A stretch of DNA of 64,000 nt. Source: Endozoicomonas sp965199185. GTDB lineage: Bacteria; Pseudomonadota; Gammaproteobacteria; Pseudomonadales; Endozoicomonadaceae. Each line of letters begins with the position of its first letter. Position 1 is the stretch's first letter. Below, piece after piece: positions 45,636 through 54,243 of the stretch. A model generated the notes under the pieces. That model saw only the letters and a list, made by a program, of their open reading frames with translations. It was not told where the DNA came from and ran no database searches. The stretch is from NCBI GenBank assembly GCA_965199185.1, contig CBDAQW010000028.1:1-64000 (forward strand). Direction: 5' to 3'. The position numbers were made by a program, and so were the translations under genes.

Positions 45636-47483
45636 ATGCCATATCGATTTTTTGCTCCTTTTGCACTATTTCTTGCCTTGCTAATGTCTGCCATAACGGC
45701 TCAGGCAAACCTCAGCCAACTCTTTGGCAATGACAACACCTCTTCAGGCTCTGCAGGCTTTCTCCCCGTTGAAGAAGCCTTTCAGTTTAACGGGCGGATT
45801 GTTGATCATCAGGCTCTGATTGATATCACCATCACTCCGGAGCATTACCTTTATCATCACCAGTTTTCTTTTACACCGGGTGCCGATATTGAGTCTCTGG
45901 GAGAGCCTGATTTTCCTGAAGGCGAAGAGATTTATGATCCTTACTATCAGAAAAATCTGAAAACATTCTCAGCAGATTTCACCATAAGAATGCCCGTCCG
46001 GTATAGCGGCTCTGTACCAGAAATATCGATCAAGTTTCAGGGCTGTGCGAAAGCCGGTCTTTGTTATCCGCCAAAAACCATTTCTATCCCTCTGATTCTG
46101 GAAAATACAACGGGTGAACCCTATGAAACAGAAGAAACCACCCGGAAAGTTCAGCTCCCAGAAACAGAAGAGTCTTTTTATCAGAACCTGTTGAATCAGG
46201 GTTTATTGCTCGGTCTTGGGCTATTCCTTCTGGCAGGTATCGGGCTCAGTTTTACCCCCTGCGTCCTCCCTATGTTTCCGATTCTTTCTAGTCTGATTCT
46301 GGGCAACACTTCCCAAAGCAGAGGAAAAACCCTGAGCCTGACGCTGGTCTACATCTTCAGTATGTCGCTGACATTTGCCGCTGCCGGGACACTCACCGGT
46401 TTGTTTGGTGCCAGTCTGAATATACAAGCTCAGTTGCAATCTCCCTGGTTGCTCTATCCTATGGCCGCACTCTTTGTGGTATTGGCACTCAGCATGTTTG
46501 GACTTTATGAGCTGCAGCTACCCGAAAGCCTGCGCTCGCGTCTGAACAGTAATAATTCAGGCAGTGGAAGCATTCCCGGCGCAGCCACCATGGGCATATT
46601 TTCTGCGTTGGTTGTTTCGCCCTGTGTTTCTGCACCGCTTGCCGGAGCACTGATTTATATCAGTACCACCGGAGATGCCATATACGGCGGTTTATCCTTA
46701 TTTGTTCTAGGACTTGGCATGGGCATTCCTTTATTACTGGTTTCTCTTGGCGGGCGGCAGTTATTACCAAAAACCGGACAGTGGATGAACTCTGTCCGTG
46801 CACTCTTTGGTGTGATGCTGCTGGGCGTCAGTATCTGGATGCTAGAACGATTAATTCCTGCCTCACTGACACTCCTGCTCTGGGGTATCTTGCTGATCGG
46901 CAGTGCTGTATTTTTGGGTGCTTTGCGTCTGGATAATCAAGCGACCGGAGACAAACTCAAGCAGGCTGGCGGGATTACTCTGCTCATCTATGGAGCATGC
47001 CTGATCACTGGTGCAGCCATGGGTAATAGAAACCCGCTTAAGCCACTGAACAGTGGAATTGCTTCAGCAGCACAAACCAAAATCAGTACTGCTAATCGAA
47101 TTATTAAAGACAGCATTAACCTGATCACAGTGACCACTGTTACAGAAATGGATGCGTTATTAGCTCAGTCAAAAGCGGAAAACCGTCCAGCTATGGTAGA
47201 TTTTTATGCCGACTGGTGTATTAGCTGCAAAGTGCTTGAACGCAATGTATTCCCAGACCCATTGGTCGCCGGAGAATTATCGAAACTGACTTTGATCAAA
47301 CTGGATATCACCGAGAATACTTCAGAACATCAGCAACTTATGAATCAGTACAACCTTTTCGGCCCACCTGCCCTGCTGTTTTTTGATCGTCACGGAAAGG
47401 AAGTTTCATCGGTTCGCACTCTCGGTGATGTATCTGCAACACAACTCCGCCGACGTATCGACCTCCTCCTGAGCATTCGGTAA
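45636..47483 (+). CDS. dsbD: Thiol:disulfide interchange protein DsbD
   Basis: A 615-residue inner-membrane protein with the three DsbD domains. After the signal peptide (MPYRFFAPFALFLALLMSAI, cleavage near ..AQA) comes the periplasmic alpha domain with its Cys pair in FQGCAKAGLCYPP. The eight-helix core has TPCVLPMFPIL and VSPCVSAPLAGAL. The thioredoxin-like gamma domain has DFYADWCISCKVLE. It carries electrons from cytoplasmic thioredoxin to the periplasm for DsbC/DsbG and cytochrome c maturation. All six redox Cys are present. The abundance of Cys-rich secreted proteins in this window makes such a reductant relevant. Confidence 0.95.
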   Translation: MPYRFFAPFALFLALLMSAITAQANLSQLFGNDNTSSGSAGFLPVEEAFQFNGRIVDHQALIDITITPEHYLYHHQFSFTPGADIESLGEPDFPEGEEIYDPYYQKNLKTFSADFTIRMPVRYSGSVPEISIKFQGCAKAGLCYPPKTISIPLILENTTGEPYETEETTRKVQLPETEESFYQNLLNQGLLLGLGLFLLAGIGLSFTPCVLPMFPILSSLILGNTSQSRGKTLSLTLVYIFSMSLTFAAAGTLTGLFGASLNIQAQLQSPWLLYPMAALFVVLALSMFGLYELQLPESLRSRLNSNNSGSGSIPGAATMGIFSALVVSPCVSAPLAGALIYISTTGDAIYGGLSLFVLGLGMGIPLLLVSLGGRQLLPKTGQWMNSVRALFGVMLLGVSIWMLERLIPASLTLLLWGILLIGSAVFLGALRLDNQATGDKLKQAGGITLLIYGACLITGAAMGNRNPLKPLNSGIASAAQTKISTANRIIKDSINLITVTTVTEMDALLAQSKAENRPAMVDFYADWCISCKVLERNVFPDPLVAGELSKLTLIKLDITENTSEHQQLMNQYNLFGPPALLFFDRHGKEVSSVRTLGDVSATQLRRRIDLLLSIR

Positions 47484-47620
47484 TATCAGAATCTCACAGA
47501 GAAATAGCCTGCAACATCCCTGAAATGCTTCGTAACTGTCCTTAACCTGCTGTAACACGCACAGGCTGGACGCTATCTTGACAATGGGGCACAATGCTTC
47601 TCCAATGACAGAGGATACCC

Positions 47621-48055
47621 ATGGCTAAGATTCTTGTCCTAAATGGCCCAAACCTGAACCTTCTCGGCACAAGAGAACCAGGTGTATACGGTGCTACCAC
47701 CCTTGACCAGATCAACCAGAACCTGAGTGCTCTGGCTACGGCTGCAGGTCATCAACTGGAAAGCTTTCAGAGTAATGCAGAATATCAACTGATCGATAGA
47801 ATTCATGACGCCGGCCAAGACGAGGTTGATTTTATCCTCATCAATCCTGCTGCATTTACTCATACCAGTGTCGCCTTACGCGACGCGTTACTAGCAGTGG
47901 CCATACCCTTTATTGAAATACATCTTTCCAATGTTCATCGCCGCGAGCCTTTCCGACACCACTCTTACTTCAGTGATGTCGCCGAAGGCGTCATTGTCGG
48001 ACTTGGGCCAAAGGGGTACGAAATGGCATTAACTGCCGCCCTGGACAAGCTGTAA
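47621..48055 (+). CDS. aroQ: Type II 3-dehydroquinate dehydratase
   Basis: A 144-residue protein of the small dodecameric type. The ILVLNGPNLNLLGTREPGVY signature includes the catalytic lid Arg and Tyr; INPAAFTHTSVALRDAL and EIHLSNVHRREPFRHHSY supply the active-site His and Arg. It dehydrates 3-dehydroquinate in the shikimate pathway to aromatic amino acids. It lies directly ahead of accBC, an arrangement common in gammaproteobacteria. Confidence 0.96.
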   Translation: MAKILVLNGPNLNLLGTREPGVYGATTLDQINQNLSALATAAGHQLESFQSNAEYQLIDRIHDAGQDEVDFILINPAAFTHTSVALRDALLAVAIPFIEIHLSNVHRREPFRHHSYFSDVAEGVIVGLGPKGYEMALTAALDKL

Positions 48056-48105
48056 ACCTGTTTTCAAGCAGCTTCTGGACGGCAGAAGCTCGATAGCACA
48101 ACCCC

Positions 48106-48127
48106 CTGGTAACGCTTGCGTTACCAG
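48106..48127. promoter_or_regulatory. Perfect hairpin just upstream of accB
   Basis: CTGGTAACGC-TT-GCGTTACCAG is a 10-bp perfect stem with a 2-base loop, ending 22 bases before the accB start. It has no U-tract, so it may be an operator or a 5'-UTR structure controlling accBC. Confidence 0.4.
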
Positions 48128-48149
48128 TACAAGATATTTGAGACTGACT

Positions 48150-48614
48150 ATGGATATCAGAAAAGTAAAAAAACTCATTGAGTTGCTGGAAGAGTCCGGA
48201 ATCGACGAGCTGGAAATACATGAAGGCGAAGAGTCTGTTCGTATCAGTCGTTATTCCCAGAATGCACCGGTTGCTGCCGCCCCTGTAGCCTATGCAGCAC
48301 CAGTAGCTCCTGCACCAGCCGCTCCGGTTGCCTCTGCAGTCGATTCAGCACCGGCTCCGATGGTCGCTGCTGAGTCTACTGGCCATCAGGTTAAGTCACC
48401 GATGGTGGGTACTTTTTATGCATCTCCATCACCCAGCTCGCCTTCTTTTGTCGAAGTAGGCAAGCCGGTTAAGGAAGGCGATGTACTGTGCATTGTGGAA
48501 GCCATGAAGATGATGAACCAGATCAAGGCAGACAAATCCGGTACCGTTGAAGCCATTCTGGTAGAAAATGGTCAGGCCGTTGAGTTTGACCAGCCATTGT
48601 TCACTATTGTCTGA
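48150..48614 (+). CDS. accB: Biotin carboxyl carrier protein of acetyl-CoA carboxylase
   Basis: I start at the Met at 48150 (MDIRKVKKLIELLEESGIDE), which matches the AccB N-terminus exactly; the in-frame Met at 48138 is not needed. The product has 154 residues: a helical start, an Ala/Pro-rich flexible linker (residues 45-75) and the biotinyl domain with VEAMKMMNQI, whose first Lys takes biotin. It carries carboxylated biotin between AccC and AccAD in fatty acid synthesis. accC follows 10 bases later. Confidence 0.96.
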   Translation: MDIRKVKKLIELLEESGIDELEIHEGEESVRISRYSQNAPVAAAPVAYAAPVAPAPAAPVASAVDSAPAPMVAAESTGHQVKSPMVGTFYASPSPSSPSFVEVGKPVKEGDVLCIVEAMKMMNQIKADKSGTVEAILVENGQAVEFDQPLFTIV

Positions 48615-48624
48615 GGCGCCTGCC

Positions 48625-49971
48625 ATGCTTGAGAAAGTCGTTATCGCCAATCGAGGTGAAATAGCTCTCAGAGTATTAAGGGCTTGTAAGGAACTGGGCA
48701 TTAAAACTGTTGCCGTCCATTCCAAAGCGGATGAAAGCCTGATGCATGTGCGCCTGGCCGATGAATCTGTCTGCATTGGTCCAAACAGCCCAACCGAAAG
48801 TTACCTGAATATTCCCGCTATCATCAGTGCTGCCGAAGTGACTGATGCTTCCGGCATTCATCCCGGATATGGCTTCCTGTCCGAAAACGCAGATTTTGCT
48901 GAGCAGGTTGAGCGCAGCGGCTTCAAGTTTATTGGCCCTAATGCAGATGTGATTCGCATGATGGGCGACAAGGTAGCCGCCATCAAAGCCATGCAAAAAT
49001 CCGGTGTGCCTACAGTGCCTGGCTCTAACGGCCCGCTAACAGACGACCACGAACGCACCATAGCTATTGCCCGGGACATCGGTTTCCCTGTCATCATTAA
49101 AGCCGCCGGTGGTGGCGGTGGGCGTGGCATGCGAGTGGTTTATGAAGAAGCGGAGCTGATTAACTCCGTTGGTCTAACCAAAGCGGAATCGGCTGCTGCT
49201 TTTAATAACGATACGGTCTATCTGGAAAAATTCCTGCAAAGGCCTCGTCATGTTGAGTTTCAGGTTTTATCTGATGCTCATGGCAACGCCATTCACCTGG
49301 GCGACCGTGACTGCTCACTGCAGCGCCGGCACCAAAAAGTGATCGAAGAAGCTCCGGCTCCAGGCATTCCAGAAGACAAGCGAGCGATGGTTGCCACTGC
49401 CTGTACTAAAGCCTGTATTGAAATGGGCTATCAGGGCGCGGGTACTTTTGAATTTCTCTACGAAGACGGTGAATTCTACTTTATTGAGATGAACACCCGT
49501 GTTCAGGTTGAGCACCCGGTCACTGAAATGATCAGTGGTGTAGATATCGTCAAAGAGCAACTGCGTATTGCCAGCGGTATGCCGCTAAGCGTTTGTCAGG
49601 AAGACATCAAGCTCGAAGGTCATGCCTTTGAGTGTCGTATTAACGCAGAAGATGCCCGCACCTTTATGCCCTCTCCGGGTAAAGTTGAGCAGTTTCATGC
49701 ACCAGGTGGCAATGGCGTACGAGTTGATTCACACCTTTACAATGGCTACACCATTCCGCCCTACTACGACTCTCTGGTGGCCAAGTTCATCACTTACGGT
49801 CCAGACCGAGAAACAGCTCTGAACCGTATGCGTATAGCACTGGATGAAGCGGTTATTGAAGGTATCCGAACCAACATTCCTCTGCATCAGGATCTGGTGA
49901 TTGACTCGCACTTCCAAGAAGGCGGTGTCAGTATTCACTACTTGGAAAAGAAACTAGAAAACAAGCTGTAA
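48625..49971 (+). CDS. accC: Biotin carboxylase subunit of acetyl-CoA carboxylase
   Basis: I start at the Met at 48625 (MLEKVVIANRGEIALRVLRA), 10 bases after the accB stop, giving 448 residues as expected; an in-frame upstream Met would overlap accB. The ATP-grasp core is complete: a glycine-rich loop (KAAGGGGGRGM), HVEFQVLSDAHGN, GDRDCSLQRRHQKVIEEAPA and FIEMNTRVQVEHPVTE. It carboxylates biotin on AccB using bicarbonate and ATP. Confidence 0.97.
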   Translation: MLEKVVIANRGEIALRVLRACKELGIKTVAVHSKADESLMHVRLADESVCIGPNSPTESYLNIPAIISAAEVTDASGIHPGYGFLSENADFAEQVERSGFKFIGPNADVIRMMGDKVAAIKAMQKSGVPTVPGSNGPLTDDHERTIAIARDIGFPVIIKAAGGGGGRGMRVVYEEAELINSVGLTKAESAAAFNNDTVYLEKFLQRPRHVEFQVLSDAHGNAIHLGDRDCSLQRRHQKVIEEAPAPGIPEDKRAMVATACTKACIEMGYQGAGTFEFLYEDGEFYFIEMNTRVQVEHPVTEMISGVDIVKEQLRIASGMPLSVCQEDIKLEGHAFECRINAEDARTFMPSPGKVEQFHAPGGNGVRVDSHLYNGYTIPPYYDSLVAKFITYGPDRETALNRMRIALDEAVIEGIRTNIPLHQDLVIDSHFQEGGVSIHYLEKKLENKL

Positions 49972-49990
49972 AAACAAACTTAACCCTGCC

Positions 49991-50029
49991 ACCAAATCGC
50001 ATAGAAAGCATTTTTCTGTGTGATTTGGT
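49991..50029. other. Long stem-loop downstream of accC
   Basis: ACCAAATC at 49991 pairs with GATTTGGT at 50022, and the stem continues inward for 9 more pairs (two G-U) around a 5-base loop, 17 pairs in all. There is no U-tract; it may protect the accBC transcript end or act as a weak terminator. Confidence 0.5.
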
Positions 50030-50044
50030 ACTATCCTCGCCCTT

Positions 50045-50083
50045 AGAGGCCGCCTGAAAATTCTCGTGACTACTGCGGCCTCT
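50045..50083 (+). terminator. Terminator-like hairpin before prmA
   Basis: AGAGGCCGC and GCGGCCTCT form a 9-bp GC-rich stem with a 21-base loop, followed by TAGTTTTC. It lies 74 bases past the accC stop and 79 bases before prmA, a reasonable accBC terminator. Confidence 0.5.
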
Positions 50084-50161
50084 TAGTTTTCATCTTCCCT
50101 TATTTCAGAATCCGTCCTGCGTTTCAGGTTTTCGTGTTCTGGCCTACTTCTGGATAACCAC

Positions 50162-51046
50162 ATGCCCTGGATTCAAATCCGTCTGGATACCACCTCCGAC
50201 CATGCCGAACCGCTTGAAGATCTGTTGCTTGAAGCCGGTGCCAGTGCTGTCACTCTTCAAGATGCCAAAGATCAGCCACTGTATGAACCCGAGCTAGGCA
50301 GCACCCCTCTATGGACTCATACCATTGTTATTGGTCTGTTTGATGCGCACGTCGACATGGATGTGGTTATCTCCATGATGAAAGAGCAATCTCCCCTTGA
50401 AACCTTCCCCGACTACAAAGTCGAGATTGTTGAAGACAAAGACTGGGAACGGGAGTGGATGTCTCAGTTCCAGCCAATGCAGTTTGGTAATCGCCTTTGG
50501 GTCTGCCCAAGCTGGAAAGATATTCCTGACCCTGATGCCGTAAACCTAATGCTCGACCCCGGTCTCGCATTCGGTACCGGTACTCATCCAACTACTGCCT
50601 TATGTCTGGAATGGCTCGAACAGCAGACTGATATTGATCAGGGAAGCATTATTGATTACGGCTGTGGTTCGGGCATTCTTGCCATTGCCGCACTATTGCT
50701 AGGCGCACAAAAAGCCGTTGGTGTCGATCTTGATCCACAGGCGTTGAAAGCCACTATCGATAACGCACAGCGCAATCAGATTGCGCCAGAAAAACTGCAG
50801 GTTTTCCTGCCAGAAAAACAACCGGACATGCAGGCCGAAGTCGTGGTTGCCAATATTCTTGCCGGACCATTGGTCGAGCTAGCCCCCCTGCTTGCTTCTA
50901 AGACAAAGTCCGGTGGTAAACTGGCACTGTCAGGTATTCTCGCAGAACAAGCCGACGAAATTGTAGAAACCTATAAGCAGTGGTTTGATGTTCAGCCTCC
51001 GGTACTTAACGACGGTTGGGCGCTGGTTTCAGGCAAACGGCATTAA
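50162..51046 (+). CDS. prmA: Ribosomal protein L11 methyltransferase
   Basis: A 294-residue protein. The N-terminal substrate domain begins MPWIQIRLDTTSDHAEPLED, as in PrmA. The SAM-binding motif is DYGCGSGILAIAALLLGAQK, followed by VDLDPQALKATIDNA and VVANILAGPLVEL. It trimethylates L11 of the ribosome. It sits between accC and the zinc-ribbon gene, as in many gammaproteobacteria where the prmA-dusB-fis neighbourhood is conserved. Confidence 0.95.
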   Translation: MPWIQIRLDTTSDHAEPLEDLLLEAGASAVTLQDAKDQPLYEPELGSTPLWTHTIVIGLFDAHVDMDVVISMMKEQSPLETFPDYKVEIVEDKDWEREWMSQFQPMQFGNRLWVCPSWKDIPDPDAVNLMLDPGLAFGTGTHPTTALCLEWLEQQTDIDQGSIIDYGCGSGILAIAALLLGAQKAVGVDLDPQALKATIDNAQRNQIAPEKLQVFLPEKQPDMQAEVVVANILAGPLVELAPLLASKTKSGGKLALSGILAEQADEIVETYKQWFDVQPPVLNDGWALVSGKRH

Positions 51047-51113
51047 TTGCTGGATTCACTCAGACTGGTTTGATCTAATTAGGAGCTGTTGGTTTAAGGA
51101 AATCAAAAATCCC

Positions 51114-51998
51114 ATGACAGCTCCACGGGTGACCAGTTGTCCCCACTGCTCAACATCATTCCGGGTAACTCGTACTCAAATACATGCGGCAAATGGCGCA
51201 GTTCGCTGTGGTTCTTGCCTGCAAGTGTTTGATGCCAGAAAAAACCTGGACAATAGTAATAAAAAAGCCCATAAGTCAGCTGTTAGAAATAGTGTCAACA
51301 AACCGGCTGCACCAGCCAAAGAAGCTCAGAACCCGATAACAACTCAATCAAGACCAGTACCCGTCGAAGAACTGAGAGCGACAAAAAATGAGCCCATTTC
51401 TTCCAATCCTGACAAAGAAAGTATTACCGGGCAGTCTCTCAGCCAGATTCATGGCCTTTATAGCCTTTCCGATACAGACCCGATTGAAATTTCCGAAACC
51501 ATTCCCAAAAAAAGCAGCTGGACATTGCGGTTATCTTCAAGCCTGATTGTATTCTTTTTATCAACACTGCTGGGATTCCAATATATCTGGTTTCAGCGTG
51601 ACACCCTGTCCCTCAACCCTGACTTCCGCCCCGCTTATAACTGGCTCTGCCAAACACTGGCTTGCAAACTACCACCATTGGTCAATATCGATGCAATCAA
51701 GAGCCAACAACTTCTGGTAAGAAGTCATCCTGAAAAGAGCGATACCCTGTTGGTTGACTCTGTTATTGCCAACAATGCCAACCACCCCCAACCCTACCCC
51801 ATCCTGCACCTCTCTTTTGCCGATATTAACGGCAACCTCATCGCCAGCAGGGCATTTACTGCCAGAGAATACCTTGGTGGAGCAATGGCCGGCTCAAAAG
51901 AAATGCCGATTGGACAACCCATCCGATTAAGACTGGAAATTATTGACCCTGGCCAGGAGGCTGTGAATTACGACTTACGCTTTGAAGTATCGCGATAA
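51114..51998 (+). CDS. Zinc-ribbon, DUF3426-type membrane protein
   Basis: I start at the Met at 51114 (MTAPRVTSCPHCSTSFRVTR); the frame runs back to 50985 inside prmA, but only this start opens onto the MJ0042-type zinc ribbon (CPHCSTSFRV ... VRCGSCLQVFD). The product has 294 residues: zinc ribbon, Ser/Lys/Pro-rich linker, one membrane helix (LSSSLIVFFLSTLLGFQYIW) and a periplasmic DUF3426 beta domain (LRLEIIDPGQEAVNYDLRF). Function unknown. Its place between prmA and dusB is common in pseudomonads and relatives. Confidence 0.85.
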   Translation: MTAPRVTSCPHCSTSFRVTRTQIHAANGAVRCGSCLQVFDARKNLDNSNKKAHKSAVRNSVNKPAAPAKEAQNPITTQSRPVPVEELRATKNEPISSNPDKESITGQSLSQIHGLYSLSDTDPIEISETIPKKSSWTLRLSSSLIVFFLSTLLGFQYIWFQRDTLSLNPDFRPAYNWLCQTLACKLPPLVNIDAIKSQQLLVRSHPEKSDTLLVDSVIANNANHPQPYPILHLSFADINGNLIASRAFTAREYLGGAMAGSKEMPIGQPIRLRLEIIDPGQEAVNYDLRFEVSR

Positions 51999-52147
51999 CT
52001 TCCATTCTTCTCGAAAACAAGTGCCAATACAGAGTTTTACTATTTTCATCAAGCGATCAAAAAAAGATCGATTCAGAAAGTCTGCACATTTCTGCACATT
52101 ACTGATGCAGGTCAAAAAAACATGCGTAAATCATAATGTTAGCAACA

Positions 52148-52629
52148 GATTTCACTTGCGGATTTTGCAGAATAAGACAACATATCAAGCAGATTATATG
52201 AGATATTTCTGTATTTATAATCAAGCTACTAGTCGATGATGACAGCAATCTCTATATTGATTGTTTTTTAAACAACTTGCTTTATTGCCCAAAATGTAAA
52301 GAGTAAGATAGCCAGTTGGCTTTTCTTCACATGTCACAGCTTTTTTATTCATCACTCCAGATTGTTGAACTAAAGTGCGTGATTTGGCACGATTTCACTT
52401 GCGGATTTTGCAGAATAAGACAACATATCAAGCAGATTATATGAGATATTTCTGTATTTATAATCAAGCTACTAGTCGATGATGACAGCAATCTCTATAT
52501 TGATTGTTTTTTAAACAACTTGCTTTATTGCCCAAAATGTAAAGAGTAAGATAGCCAGTTGGCTTTTCTTCACACCAGCTTTTTTATTCATCACTCCAGT
52601 GTTGAACTAAAGTGCGTGATTTGGCACGA
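52148..52629. repeat. Tandem duplication of about 240 bp upstream of dusB-fis
   Basis: Copy 1 (52148-52390) and copy 2 (52391-52629) begin GATTTCACTTGCGGATTTTG and end GTGATTTGGCACGA. Copy 2 lacks two short stretches (about 4 and 2 bases) near its end; otherwise the copies look the same. The unit includes TTGATTGTTTTTTAAACAAC and the GTGCGTGATTTGGCACGA that overlaps the long form of the dusB frame. The whole gap of about 600 bp between the zinc-ribbon gene and dusB is mostly this duplication and contains no gene. It probably doubles the dusB-fis promoter region. Confidence 0.9.
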
Positions 52630-52647
52630 CTGGCAGAGGCATTACCC

Positions 52648-53637
52648 TTGTTGAAAATAGGTCCTTACAGTATTACCAATCCTGTCATTCTGGCTCCAAT
52701 GGCCGGAGTTACGGACAACCCCTTCAGGCAATTATGCATGAAAATGGGGGCAGGAATGGCAGTATCTGAGATGGTCACCAGCAACCCCAAACTTTGGCAC
52801 ACTCGTAAATCCAGATTACGAATGAACCATAGCGGTGAACATGAGCCGCGCTCTGTTCAGGTTGCCGGCAATGACCCTGCCCAAATGGCAGAAGCGGCTA
52901 TAGTAAATCAACAACACGGAGCCCAGATTATTGATATCAATATGGGCTGTCCAGCCAAGAAAGTCTGCAATAAAGCGGCAGGCTCTGCTCTGATGAAAGA
53001 GCCTGCACTGGTCAAAGACATCCTTAGTGCGGTGGTTACTGCAGTAGATATTCCGGTGACCCTGAAAATTCGTACAGGTTGGGATACCGAAAATCGAAAT
53101 GGTCTGGAGATAGCTCAATTAGCGCAGGAATGCGGCATTCAGGCATTGGCTGTGCACGGCCGTACACGAACCTGCATGTACCGGGGTGAGGCCGAATACG
53201 ACACCATTGCCCGGATTGTTGAAGAAATAGACATCCCGGTCATCGCTAACGGTGATATCAATTCACCGGAAAAAGCAAAACAGGTGCTTAATCACACTGG
53301 CGCCAGCGCTGTGATGATAGGGCGCGCCGCCCAAGGAAGACCATGGATTTTTCGGGAAATTAATCACTTCCTGAGTCATGGAGAACACCTTCCTGCTCCC
53401 GAGAAGCAGGAAGTTCTCAACATTCTTCTGGGCCATCTTGATGCACTCTACGACTTTTATGGGGATGTCCAGGGTGTACGCATAGCAAGAAAACACGTTG
53501 GCTGGTATATGCAGGATCAGACCAATGGCTCTGATTTCAGAAAGCGATTCAATCGCATTGAAACATCAGACGAGCAACAAACCTGCATACGGAAGTATTT
53601 TGAATTTTTAAATAATGGAGAGGGAATAGCGGCATGA
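52648..53637 (+). CDS. dusB: tRNA-dihydrouridine synthase B
   Basis: I favour the TTG at 52648 (then LKIGPYSITNPVILAPMAGV) because GAGG lies 8 bases before it and the protein then has 329 residues, close to E. coli DusB (321). The GTG at 52612 adds 12 foreign residues that fall in the duplicated DNA. The FMN-binding core is complete: APMAGVTDNPFR, DINMGCPAKKV with the catalytic Cys, KIRTGWD, VHGRTR, VIANGDI and GRAAQGRPW. It reduces uridines in tRNA. The stop overlaps the fis start (ATGA). Confidence 0.93.
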   Translation: MLKIGPYSITNPVILAPMAGVTDNPFRQLCMKMGAGMAVSEMVTSNPKLWHTRKSRLRMNHSGEHEPRSVQVAGNDPAQMAEAAIVNQQHGAQIIDINMGCPAKKVCNKAAGSALMKEPALVKDILSAVVTAVDIPVTLKIRTGWDTENRNGLEIAQLAQECGIQALAVHGRTRTCMYRGEAEYDTIARIVEEIDIPVIANGDINSPEKAKQVLNHTGASAVMIGRAAQGRPWIFREINHFLSHGEHLPAPEKQEVLNILLGHLDALYDFYGDVQGVRIARKHVGWYMQDQTNGSDFRKRFNRIETSDEQQTCIRKYFEFLNNGEGIAA

Positions 53638-53933
53638 CTGCACACCAGATTCTGGCGGAAGCACGCCCAATGGGGGAAACAATGGCCACCGCACAGGTAG
53701 CCGGCGCTCAAACACTGCGTGACAGTGTAGAGCGTTCCATGAACAACTACTTTTCGCATCTGGATGGTCAGGATGTCACTGATGTCTACCAGATGGTTCT
53801 GTCTGAAGTGGAGGCACCGTTACTGGAAACAGTCATGGCTTACGTGAAAGGCAATCAAACCAGAGCAGCAACCCTTCTGGGTCTGAATCGTGGCACTCTG
53901 CGTAAAAAACTGAAGCAATACGGCCTGCTTTAA
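53634..53933 (+). CDS. fis: DNA-bending nucleoid protein Fis
   Basis: A 99-residue protein, the Fis length. The N-terminal half is variable; the dimer helix region LRDSVERSMNNYFSHLDGQD leads to the helix-turn-helix (LLETVMAYVKGNQTRAATLL, GLNRGTLRKKLKQYGL), which matches Fis almost exactly. It activates rRNA and tRNA promoters and shapes the nucleoid. It is cotranscribed with dusB through an ATGA overlap, so the duplicated upstream region would set the level of both. Confidence 0.96.
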   Translation: MTAHQILAEARPMGETMATAQVAGAQTLRDSVERSMNNYFSHLDGQDVTDVYQMVLSEVEAPLLETVMAYVKGNQTRAATLLGLNRGTLRKKLKQYGLL

Positions 53934-53982
53934 TGGCCTGTATCCAAAATACATATTCTGAACACAGGCTCTAAAAATGATC

Positions 53983-54010
53983 AGAAAAGGGTGGTTATCC
54001 ACCTTTTTCT
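53983..54010 (+). terminator. Rho-independent terminator of dusB-fis
   Basis: AGAAAAGGGTGG, TTAT loop, CCACCTTTTTCT form a strong stem with one G-U pair and a U-tract, 50 bases past the fis stop. Confidence 0.8.
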
Positions 54011-54243
54011 GTTTATTAATCCCGCCCTTTATACCCTCCGCTATTAAAATACTGCCATTACTGATCATTTCCCGTTAAAATCGCCGCAGATTTATGGATT
54101 CATACCAATAAGCCCGCTCAGCACAATAAGTATTCGAAATGCCTGCAGGGCCAGGATGATGAAACTGCAGCTTCTCTATTGCCTTTTTGTGTGGGTCAGT
54201 CGCTTCTGGTAATCAACACACCGAGACTGAGAGAGACCAAACG

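Noticed and set aside
51982..52239. 85-codon frame overlapping the end of the zinc-ribbon gene and duplication copy 1.
   Set aside because: The composition is not protein-like and it runs into the duplicated non-coding unit; it is treated as chance.
52148..52629. Two direct copies suggested a CRISPR-like or attachment-site arrangement.
   Set aside because: There are only two long contiguous copies with no spacers, no cas genes and no integrase; it is a simple tandem duplication.
52612..52647. GTG at 52612 as the dusB start, adding 12 residues.
   Set aside because: It lacks a ribosome site, the added residues have no DusB similarity and part of them lies in duplicated DNA. TTG at 52648 with GAGG fits better.
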